From: an uncultured Lutibacter sp.
Lineage (GTDB): Bacteria; Bacteroidota; Bacteroidia; Flavobacteriales; Flavobacteriaceae
Direction of reading: 5' to 3'
Length of the DNA: 64,000 nucleotides
Assembly: GCF_937891065.1 (NCBI RefSeq)
Contig: NZ_CALAEQ010000099.1
Coordinates: 1-64,000 of the forward strand
Positions 57,589 to 64,000 of the stretch are shown here, one piece after another (position 1 is the first letter of the stretch; the number at the start of each line of letters is the position of its first letter). A program made the translations under genes and the position numbers. The notes under the pieces are model-generated. The model saw only the letters and a program-made list of their open reading frames with translations, had not been told where the DNA came from and did no database searches.

Positions 57589-58191
57589 TTATTTTTTTGC
57601 ATATAACATCGGATTTGTATCCTCGTCATTATACATTTTCATTTGTTTATATACTTTTACAAACTTCTCTCCTGAAGCAAAATCGCTTAATAAATCATCT
57701 ATTGCAGTAGATAAATCAACACGTTGTTCTAAAAGTACATTTAGTTTTGTTTGGCATTTTGCTCTATGATCTTCTGATGCAGATTTACGAGTTGCCTCTT
57801 CATTCATATGATAAATTTTTAAGGCTAAAATTGACAATCTATCTATTGCCCAAGCTGGTGTTTCAGAATTAATTTTAGCACCTTCTTTTACCTTAACATC
57901 TTTAAATTTATTTAAGAAATAACTATCAATAAATTCAACCATATCAGTTCTATCCTGATTTGAAGCGTCAATTTTACGCTTTAAAACAATTGCTTCAACA
58001 GGGTCTATATTTGGCAAACGAATAATATCTTCATAATGCCATTGTACCGTATCTATCCAGTTTTTTCTGTACAATAAATGCTCGAAAGTATTTTTATCAA
58101 ACGGATTTTCAAATGGTTGATCAACATCATCTATAATGTGATATTTTGCGATTACTTCATCAAATAATTGATTGTATTGTTTTGCGTTCAT
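57589..58191 (-). CDS. DUF4254-family protein
   Basis: This 200-residue cytoplasmic, largely helical protein matches the DUF4254 pattern (NPFDKNTFEHLLYRKNWIDTVQWHYEDIIRLPNIDP, ETPAWAIDRLSILALKIYHM). The family is widespread and conserved in Bacteroidota but has no known function. Its start overlaps the end of the methyltransferase gene by 4 bp, so the two are translationally coupled. Confidence 0.85.
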   Translation of the reverse strand: MNAKQYNQLFDEVIAKYHIIDDVDQPFENPFDKNTFEHLLYRKNWIDTVQWHYEDIIRLPNIDPVEAIVLKRKIDASNQDRTDMVEFIDSYFLNKFKDVKVKEGAKINSETPAWAIDRLSILALKIYHMNEEATRKSASEDHRAKCQTKLNVLLEQRVDLSTAIDDLLSDFASGEKFVKVYKQMKMYNDEDTNPMLYAKK

Positions 58192-59189
58192 AAGTGTTTT
58201 TCTAATATATGTAAATATTCAACTGTTTCAGTTGCTTTGTGATTTCTGTTTTCTGTTTTATCAGCTTTAAATCGTTGATAATTTGTGGTTTTTAAGCTGT
58301 ATTTTCCGTACTTTAATAATATTGTACTTACTTCATTTTCAGACATTAAACCCTCATTATTGTAACTCAAAAAAATATGCTTAAAGTTAGCGTTTTTTAT
58401 TAGTTCTTCAAAAGATATTTTTACTTCATTTTTTTTACAATAGGAAGACTTATAATAATCTCGTAATCCTGTTTTTCCCTTCGGAAGAAATGTGTCGTAT
58501 TTAGCAATTGTATTTAATAAATGATAATTTGAACCATATTGCCGAGCATTATATGGTGGATCTAAATACAAAATATCTCCTTTAATTTTTTTTATGAGAT
58601 CGTTGCTATCTTCATTAAAAATTTGGTGTGAACTCTCTGTTTTTAAAAATTTTGCAGGAACAATTAATAATGTTTTTTGAGCTGTTTTTTTTAATTGCTT
58701 TAAATATGCTCCATAAACCGAAGCTGTGTTCGCTACTTTATCAGCACTTTCAATTAATGACGCCAATAAAAAGTAATATTCATCAGCTGTTATTTCGATA
58801 CTTGTTTTCCACTTCTCAATTTGCATCCGAATAGCATCAATTTTTTTTCCGTTTTCTGATGAAAAATATAATCTCTCTTCATTTCCACCTTCACAATAAT
58901 TCTGAAAAATAAAACCTTCTATTCCTACTAAATTATTTAAACATTCAATTTGTTTTTCACAATTTATTGATGTGTGATTTCCAATATAATTTCTATTTAG
59001 TACATAACTATATCGTTCAACATCATTAGCAATAACTTGTTTAACTAACGGCTTAAATGTTCTACCAACAATTCCAGTACCTGCAAACAAATCACAAAAC
59101 ACAAGGCTTGATAAATCTGAATTCACCGTATTAATTATTGATGATTTTAAAAAGGAAGATAACTTATGTTTAGAACCTATATAATTCAA
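58188..59189 (-). CDS. D12-class adenine-N6 DNA methyltransferase
   Basis: This 333-residue enzyme has the D12/Dam-class order of motifs: NYIGSKHKL at the N-terminus and FCDLFAGTGIVG (about 31-42) for AdoMet binding, and the catalytic DILYLDPPYNARQYG (about 204-218, the DPPY motif). It transfers methyl from AdoMet to adenine N6 in a short target. The frame begins with TTG at 59189. Because the family always starts at NYIGSK, this codon is likely the true start. A possible nuclease gene lies 37 bp upstream on the same strand, so a restriction-modification pair is possible. The target sequence is not known. Confidence 0.9.
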   Translation of the reverse strand: MNYIGSKHKLSSFLKSSIINTVNSDLSSLVFCDLFAGTGIVGRTFKPLVKQVIANDVERYSYVLNRNYIGNHTSINCEKQIECLNNLVGIEGFIFQNYCEGGNEERLYFSSENGKKIDAIRMQIEKWKTSIEITADEYYFLLASLIESADKVANTASVYGAYLKQLKKTAQKTLLIVPAKFLKTESSHQIFNEDSNDLIKKIKGDILYLDPPYNARQYGSNYHLLNTIAKYDTFLPKGKTGLRDYYKSSYCKKNEVKISFEELIKNANFKHIFLSYNNEGLMSENEVSTILLKYGKYSLKTTNYQRFKADKTENRNHKATETVEYLHILEKHL

Positions 59190-59226
59190 AGTTTTTATTT
59201 ACGGTTTACAAATTTCTGTATCAAAA

Positions 59227-59862
59227 TTACTTTATTGCCCAAATAATATCGGCTTTTACAATTTCATTTTTAAAATAAAAACTGTGTAATTTTGAAGTTT
59301 CAAATTTAAGTAAATATGTTGATACTATTTTTTTTAACCAACTAATTTCAGCTTTTAATTTCCAATGCTCATTTTCATTTTCATAATTTACCAACACAAT
59401 AAAAAGTCGATTTTTAAAATGTTTTCGTTGTTGCTGACTTTGGTTTTTATACAACCATTCTATTATTTCATTTTTATGTGCAATTGCGTATGGAACAGAT
59501 TTTTTAAATCCTTTTGGAAAAACGGTAGTTTTATGATCAAACGGGGTTTCGTTAATAAAAAAATCTGTGAATTTATTGTATGAATCGTGATGCGGATTCA
59601 CCATCTCATGTTTACAAAAAAAACTTTCTACTGCTTTTGCTGACCAAAAATTAAACCACCTATTTAATGTGTAATTTTTTAAATCGTTGTATTGAAAATT
59701 GTTTTTGAATTTGGTTTCAATTTCTGACAAAAGCGAATCAAATGAGCTTATTTTATATATAAAATTAGTCTGAATATCAAACTCATCTACTTGCTTTCGT
59801 CCCCAGGAATATTCAAATTTTAATCTCTTTTTTAACTCTTTTTCAATTGTAACATCAACCAT
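59227..59862 (-). CDS. Possible restriction-endonuclease-like protein
   Basis: This 211-residue protein was not matched to a named family. The segment NKFTDFFINETPFDHKTTVFPKGF (about residues 97-120) contains Asp and DHK in the spacing expected of the PD-(D/E)xK nuclease core, with Thr-Thr after the lysine as in some restriction enzymes. It has no signal peptide or membrane span. It is directly upstream of the D12 methyltransferase and just after a conserved helical gene in the same direction. This suggests the restriction half of an R-M pair, but the call rests on one short motif and its position. Confidence 0.45.
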   Translation of the reverse strand: MVDVTIEKELKKRLKFEYSWGRKQVDEFDIQTNFIYKISSFDSLLSEIETKFKNNFQYNDLKNYTLNRWFNFWSAKAVESFFCKHEMVNPHHDSYNKFTDFFINETPFDHKTTVFPKGFKKSVPYAIAHKNEIIEWLYKNQSQQQRKHFKNRLFIVLVNYENENEHWKLKAEISWLKKIVSTYLLKFETSKLHSFYFKNEIVKADIIWAIK

Positions 59863-59867
59863 TTTAA

Positions 59868-60593
59868 TTATAAAAATTTACGCTCAATCAAATTAATTAA
59901 ACGTTCTTCATAATCTTGTTTAGCACTCCAATCGTAATCAGGTTTTACCATTTTTTTTATAAAATCCTTTGCTTCCTCTTCATTTTTAAATGAGTTTAAC
60001 TGCGATAATACACGATTAAAATCTTCTTGATTATTTTCAAATAAATGCTTTACAAATGCAATCCTATCATTTAACCCCACTTGTATGTTATTTTTAAATA
60101 ATGTATCATTTAAAGAACGTTGTGTATTTTCAGGTACTTCTTCAATCTTAGGATTTTCTTTAGTAACTCTTTCAAACATTTCAGTAGCAACATCTGCAGA
60201 AATAGCATCTTTAAGTTCTTCTTCTAATGAGTTTAGAACTGAAAAAACTTCTTTTTCATCATCTTTTAATATGCTGTTTTCAATATCAAGCACCCCTTCA
60301 ATTTGTTCGTCTAATAACATTTCAAGCTTTTCAACATCTTCTATAACTTCAATTAAATTAGAAGACACTTCCTTTTCTTCTTCAAAAGAAGGTTCTATTT
60401 TATCAACAATTTTATTGGTGATTTCTAATGAATTAGATTCACTATTTATATACGCATCAACAAACTTCAACACCGACAATTTTTCATAAATTCCTTGTGC
60501 TTTTTCATGAAGTGCACTAATATCATCACTATTTTCCAATTGTAAAATACTGTGTGCCAGACTTACTAATTCGGCTTTTATTTTTTTGTGCAT
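59868..60593 (-). CDS. Conserved helical protein of unknown function
   Basis: This 241-residue acidic protein is almost entirely helical. It has an N-terminal helix pair (HKKIKAELVSLAHSILQLENS), a Glu-rich middle (about 70-165) and a C-terminal domain (about 170-241; NDRIAFVKHLFENNQEDFNRVLSQLNSF, DWSAKQDYEERLINLIERKF). From memory, similar proteins are encoded beside tdk in many Flavobacteriaceae and are annotated only as hypothetical. It is divergent from tdk and 5 bp upstream of the possible nuclease gene. Confidence 0.75.
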   Translation of the reverse strand: MHKKIKAELVSLAHSILQLENSDDISALHEKAQGIYEKLSVLKFVDAYINSESNSLEITNKIVDKIEPSFEEEKEVSSNLIEVIEDVEKLEMLLDEQIEGVLDIENSILKDDEKEVFSVLNSLEEELKDAISADVATEMFERVTKENPKIEEVPENTQRSLNDTLFKNNIQVGLNDRIAFVKHLFENNQEDFNRVLSQLNSFKNEEEAKDFIKKMVKPDYDWSAKQDYEERLINLIERKFL

Positions 60594-60765
60594 AAGTTGC
60601 TTTATTAAATCGTTTTAGATGTATTATTTTTAATAAATTTGTAAGAATTCAAAAACAGCAAATTGCCGTTTTATATGAATGACTAAACGAATGTAACAAT
60701 TATTTTTATTGCATTTGTTTTGAATGTAAAAAATTACAATAACCTTTCAAGCGTGAAATTACAAA

Positions 60766-61383
60766 ATGTTTCTTGAAAATACAGTAAATCATAACGAACA
60801 ATTTGGCTGGATTGAAGTAGTTTGCGGATCCATGTTCTCTGGTAAAACAGAAGAATTAATTCGTAGGCTAAAACGAGCACAGTTTGCCAAACAAAAAATA
60901 GAAATTTTTAAACCTGCCATTGATACAAGGTACGATATAGAAATGGTTGTTTCACATGACGCTAATGAAATTAGATCTACACCAGTACCTTCATCATCAA
61001 ATATTTTAATTTTAGCTGCAAATGTAGATGTTGTTGGTATTGATGAAGCTCAATTTTTTGACGATGGTATTGTTGCTGTTTGCAATGAATTAGCAAATCG
61101 TGGTGTTCGTGTTATTGTTGCTGGTTTGGATATGGATTTTAAAGGAAATCCGTTTGGCCCAATGCCTGCGCTTATGGCAACTGCAGAATATGTTACAAAA
61201 GTGCACGCGGTTTGCACAAGAACTGGAAATTTAGCTCATTATAGCCACAGAACTGCAGTTGGTGATGAACTTGTAATGCTAGGCGAAACACAAGAGTATG
61301 AACCTTTAAGTCGTGCTGCATACTACAAAGCTATTCGTGCAGAAAAAATAAAAAAGGAAGCACAAAATAACAATGGAAAATAA
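60766..61383 (+). CDS. tdk: Thymidine kinase
   Basis: This 205-residue type II thymidine kinase phosphorylates thymidine in nucleotide salvage. The P-loop is [10 protein letters not shown] (about 21-30), the Asp motif is GIDEAQFF (about 93-100), and the lasso region is [19 protein letters not shown]. The usual four zinc ligands are not complete: only one Cys of the CxxC pair is present and the C-terminal pair is missing, which appears to be a Bacteroidota variant. The gene overlaps alr by 11 bp. Confidence 0.93.
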   Translation: MFLENTVNHNEQFGWIEVVCGSMFSGKTEELIRRLKRAQFAKQKIEIFKPAIDTRYDIEMVVSHDANEIRSTPVPSSSNILILAANVDVVGIDEAQFFDDGIVAVCNELANRGVRVIVAGLDMDFKGNPFGPMPALMATAEYVTKVHAVCTRTGNLAHYSHRTAVGDELVMLGETQEYEPLSRAAYYKAIRAEKIKKEAQNNNGK

Positions 61384-62482
61384 CCACGTTACTGTTCTTG
61401 AAATAAATTTAAATGCCATTGATTTTAACTTCAATTATTTTAAATCTAAACTTCATAAAAAAACTAAAGTTTTAACTGTTATTAAAGCTTTTGGTTATGG
61501 TTGTGGTTCAATTGAAATTGCTAAATTTTTAGAATCTAAAGCAGATTATTATGCCGTTGCTTATTTAGATGAAGGTATAGCCTTAAGAAATGCCGGTATT
61601 AAAACACCTATCATTATATTACACCCTCAAAAAAACAATCTTCAAAAAATTGTTGAATACCAATTAGAACCCAATATTTATTCAATTAATTTACTAAAAT
61701 CTTTTGTTGAAGATGCAAAACAATTAAAACTTCAAAATTACCCATTTCATTTAAAATTTAATACAGGTTTAAACAGATTAGGATTTTCTAATGATGAAAT
61801 TTTAGAAATATCATCAACAGTAAACAATCAAAAAGAATTATTTATAAAATCTGTTTTTTCACACATTGCAGCAAGTGAAGATTTAAATGAACGTGAATTT
61901 ACATTACAACAGATAAATACCTTTAATTCACTTTCTAAGGAATTAATTAGTCAGCTAAATAACAATCCGTTTAAGCACATGTTAAATACTTCAGGAATAC
62001 TAAATTATGCTTCTGAAGCTCAATTTGATATGGTACGCTTAGGAATTGGGTTATATGGTTTTGGAAATGATGAAAAGGAAACCACCAACTTAAAAAATGT
62101 TGTTACTTTAAGATCAGTAATTTCTCAAATACACACTGTTCAAGAAGGTGAAACCGTTGGTTATAATAGAGCTTTTAAAGCAACTTCTACTGTGAAAACA
62201 GCTACAATTCCGATTGGGTATGCTGATGGAATTTCAACACAATTTAGTAATGGAGTTGGTTATGTTTACATAAACAACCAAAAAGCAGCCATAATTGGGA
62301 ATATTTGTATGGATATGTTAATGGTAAATGTTTCTGATATTAATTGTAATGAAGGTGATGAAGTTTTAATTTATAAAAACCAACAACATATTGAAGCATT
62401 GGCGAAAGCTATAAACACAATTCCTTATGAATTATTGACATCAATCTCACAACGAGTTAAAAGAGTGTTAAAACAGTGTTAA
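61373..62482 (+). CDS. alr: Alanine racemase
   Basis: This 369-residue PLP enzyme makes D-alanine for peptidoglycan. The PLP lysine is Lys38 in TVIKAFGYG. The second catalytic residue, Tyr, is in ETVGYNRAF (about 257-265), and the substrate pocket includes [14 protein letters not shown]. It starts within the last codons of tdk, a coupled arrangement found in related genomes. It is a stand-alone racemase here, not fused to MurF as in some Bacteroidota. Confidence 0.95.
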   Translation: MENNHVTVLEINLNAIDFNFNYFKSKLHKKTKVLTVIKAFGYGCGSIEIAKFLESKADYYAVAYLDEGIALRNAGIKTPIIILHPQKNNLQKIVEYQLEPNIYSINLLKSFVEDAKQLKLQNYPFHLKFNTGLNRLGFSNDEILEISSTVNNQKELFIKSVFSHIAASEDLNEREFTLQQINTFNSLSKELISQLNNNPFKHMLNTSGILNYASEAQFDMVRLGIGLYGFGNDEKETTNLKNVVTLRSVISQIHTVQEGETVGYNRAFKATSTVKTATIPIGYADGISTQFSNGVGYVYINNQKAAIIGNICMDMLMVNVSDINCNEGDEVLIYKNQQHIEALAKAINTIPYELLTSISQRVKRVLKQC

Positions 62483-62539
62483 ATAAAGTGGTTTTTTTAC
62501 TATCTTCGTTATACTATTAATCAATTAAAATAGCTTAAA

Positions 62540-62950
62540 ATGGGAATGTTTAAAGAATTCAAAGATTTTGCAATGAAGGGAAACCTTGTTGATATTGCAG
62601 TAGGTTTTGTAATGGGTGCAGCTTTTAAAAGTGTTGTGACATCATTTACTGGTGGTATTGTTTCACCACTTATTGGTTTAATTTTCAATTCAAATTTCAA
62701 AGATTTAAACTGGGTTGTTAAAGATGGTGTTGCAAATGATGCTGGAGAAATGGTGGGTGAAGTTGTAGTTCTTTACGGTGATTTTTTAACAAACTTATTA
62801 GATTTTATAATTGTTGCATTTGTAATGTTTATGATTATAAAAGGAATTAATAAAACAAAGAAAAAAGAAGAACCAGCTCCTGAAGCACCAAAAGGACCTT
62901 CTCAAGAAGATTTATTAACTGAAATAAGAGATTTATTATCTAAAAAGTAA
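62540..62950 (+). CDS. mscL: Large-conductance mechanosensitive channel
   Basis: This 136-residue protein has an N-terminal helix (MFKEFKDFAMKGN), pore helix TM1 (LVDIAVGFVMGAAFKSVVTSFT), a periplasmic loop, TM2 (LLDFIIVAFVMFMIIKG) and a cytoplasmic helical tail (EDLLTEIRDLL). It opens under membrane tension to release solutes on osmotic down-shock. Length and all motifs are standard. Confidence 0.97.
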   Translation: MGMFKEFKDFAMKGNLVDIAVGFVMGAAFKSVVTSFTGGIVSPLIGLIFNSNFKDLNWVVKDGVANDAGEMVGEVVVLYGDFLTNLLDFIIVAFVMFMIIKGINKTKKKEEPAPEAPKGPSQEDLLTEIRDLLSKK

Positions 62951-62974
62951 ACCAAACTTTATTTAGTAAACTAA

Positions 62975-62999
62975 AAAGGCTCGCAATTGCGAGTCTTTT
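62975..62999 (+). terminator. mscL terminator
   Basis: AAGGCTCGC pairs with GCGAGTCTT around AATT and is followed by T-runs; it lies 25 bp past the stop. Confidence 0.85.
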
Positions 63000-63000
63000 T

Positions 63001-63549
63001 TTATTGTTGTTTTTTTGTTTCGTAAACCACCGCTATTGTTGGGTAATTTTCACTTTGAGTAATTAAAATTAATTCGTCATTAACAGTAACATTACCTGTT
63101 TGAAGCACTTTAAAATACATTCCACTTTTAGTAGAATTCCAAAATTGTTTTAATATTTTTTGAGTCCCAAAAACCAACCCTAATTTCATACAAGGTTCTC
63201 TTGGCTTTGTAACTTCTAAAATAACTTCGCCTAATTTATACACATTCCCAACCTGAATTTTAGTTTCTTCTAAATTTGAAATGGTTAAATTTTCACCAAA
63301 AATACCATAATACCAATCTAAATTTGGGTATAATTCCTTCCAATACTGATAATGATTCTCAGAATACGCATATACTGCTTGGTCAATTCCACCGTGATAT
63401 TTTCTATCTATTACAACGTCGTTTTCAACATCTTCTTTACCTAAAAAAATAGGATGATTTACTGGTTTTTTAAAAATTCCAGTTTCAATTGTTTTTCCTT
63501 TATAGTTGATAGTTTTTTTCTCTCCAATATTAACCGATACTACTTTCAT
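63001..63549 (-). CDS. MOSC-domain protein
   Basis: This 182-residue protein is a single MOSC domain (the molybdenum-cofactor sulfurase C-terminal fold). Motifs include VIDRKYHGGIDQAVYAYS, YPNLDWYYGIFGENLTISN and EVTKPREPCMKLG, the last holding the conserved cysteine. Relatives handle sulfur in molybdopterin-linked reactions or reduce N-hydroxylated bases (YiiM/YcbX type). The exact substrate is unknown. Its start overlaps the previous gene's stop by one base. Confidence 0.9.
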   Translation of the reverse strand: MKVVSVNIGEKKTINYKGKTIETGIFKKPVNHPIFLGKEDVENDVVIDRKYHGGIDQAVYAYSENHYQYWKELYPNLDWYYGIFGENLTISNLEETKIQVGNVYKLGEVILEVTKPREPCMKLGLVFGTQKILKQFWNSTKSGMYFKVLQTGNVTVNDELILITQSENYPTIAVVYETKKQQ

Positions 63550-64000
63550 TATATTTTAAATTTTGAAAGTTCATTCGCAATTTTACGATTGTCAGATAAA
63601 CGAGGCACTTTATTTTGTCCTCCTAACTTCCCAATTGATTTCATATAACTGTTAAAACCACCTTTTTCAATACTAGTTATTTTTAAAGGTTGTAATATTT
63701 TTCCTACAATTAAATCGAGATAATACATATTTTGCTGTTGCATTGAAATATCAATTTTAGCTGCAAAATCTTGTAAATTTTCTGGTTCATTTTCAAACTC
63801 AATAAACCACTCATGATATGGCAACCCGCTTTGCGGTGTGATTTGTGGTGCTACAGTAAACTCTGTAATACCAATATTTGTATTGGTTGTGTTTTCATTA
63901 ATTGCTTGCTCTACTTCTTTACCAATTACGTGCTCCCCAAATGCTGAAATAAAATGTTTAATACGTCCGGTAACCATAATTCTTGGTGGATTTACTGAGA
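63549..64000 (-). CDS. GH3-family (auxin-responsive promoter-like) protein, C-terminal part
   Basis: The frame stays open to the right window edge, beyond the ATG at 63977, so this is the last about 150 residues of a larger protein (about 500 in the family). SVNPPRIMVTGRIKHFISAFGEHVIGKEVE and NKVPRLSDNRKIANEL are signatures of bacterial GH3-type adenylating enzymes, related to plant GH3 acyl-amide synthetases. The bacterial role is unknown. It is coupled to the MOSC gene. Confidence 0.85.
   Translation of the reverse strand, partial: SVNPPRIMVTGRIKHFISAFGEHVIGKEVEQAINENTTNTNIGITEFTVAPQITPQSGLPYHEWFIEFENEPENLQDFAAKIDISMQQQNMYYLDLIVGKILQPLKITSIEKGGFNSYMKSIGKLGGQNKVPRLSDNRKIANELSKFKI

Noticed and set aside
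60085-60489. 134-codon Ser-rich plus-strand frame
   Set aside because: Antisense shadow of the Glu-rich helical protein gene; Ser runs arise from complementary Glu/Asp codons.

Overview
The window is AT-rich bacterial DNA from a member of the Bacteroidota, almost certainly the family Flavobacteriaceae. The evidence is a type IX secretion (T9SS) gene (porZ next to recO), a large secreted protein with a T9SS sorting tail, a SusC/SusD polysaccharide-utilization locus (PUL), TonB-dependent receptors with carboxypeptidase-regulatory-like N-termini, TAnnTTTG-type -7 promoter boxes, and a tRNA without encoded CCA. Species cannot be named from the sequence alone. There are no rRNA genes, CRISPR arrays or intact insertion sequences.

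Layout. 1-10.5 kb (minus strand): a truncated giant secreted adhesin-like protein, then the operon porZ-recO-TonB receptor. A candidate unannotated small RNA with its own terminator lies just upstream of porZ. 11-13.2 kb: dipeptidyl peptidase IV. 13.4-16.8 kb: a two-gene unit of unknown role (a membrane protein with an N-terminal region resembling those of bacterial conflict proteins, and an exported TPR protein). 16.8-20 kb: a gene-poor, possibly decayed stretch holding one secreted protein with two carbohydrate-binding domains encoded by 350-bp identical repeats.

20.04-40.46 kb is a 20.4-kb integrative element. It is bounded by a perfect 48-bp direct repeat made of the 3' end of tRNA-Asn plus its terminator. 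It carries a tyrosine integrase next to the tRNA, a PUL (regulator, SusC, SusD, SusE/F-like protein, GH66 dextranase, GH31 alpha-glucosidase, an unassigned six-hairpin glycosidase and an MFS sugar transporter) predicted to act on dextran-like alpha-1,6-glucan, and four small unknown genes at the far end. One of these (41 aa) has its last codons inside the attachment repeat. Dextran would be bound by the SusD/SusE-F lipoproteins, cut by the GH66 enzyme, imported by SusC, trimmed by the GH31 enzyme and possibly the six-hairpin enzyme, and the sugar taken up by the MFS carrier.

40.5-64 kb is mostly core chromosome: tRNA-Asn, sucA-sucB, a metal-type operon (His-rich membrane protein plus TonB receptor) behind a promoter overlapped by a strong palindrome, and a CHAT-protease locus (truncated retropepsin-like fragment, TPR-CHAT protease, PKD/beta-barrel protein, lipoprotein, and a divergent ECF sigma factor with an anti-sigma-like TPR protein). 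After these come an outer-membrane beta-barrel protein, DUF4252 and DUF4254 proteins, a D12 adenine methyltransferase beside a possible nuclease, tdk-alr-mscL, a MOSC protein and the end of a GH3-family gene. The most interesting candidates are the tRNA-integrated dextran PUL, the CHAT/ECF-sigma locus, the 13-17 kb two-gene unit and the porZ-upstream RNA.
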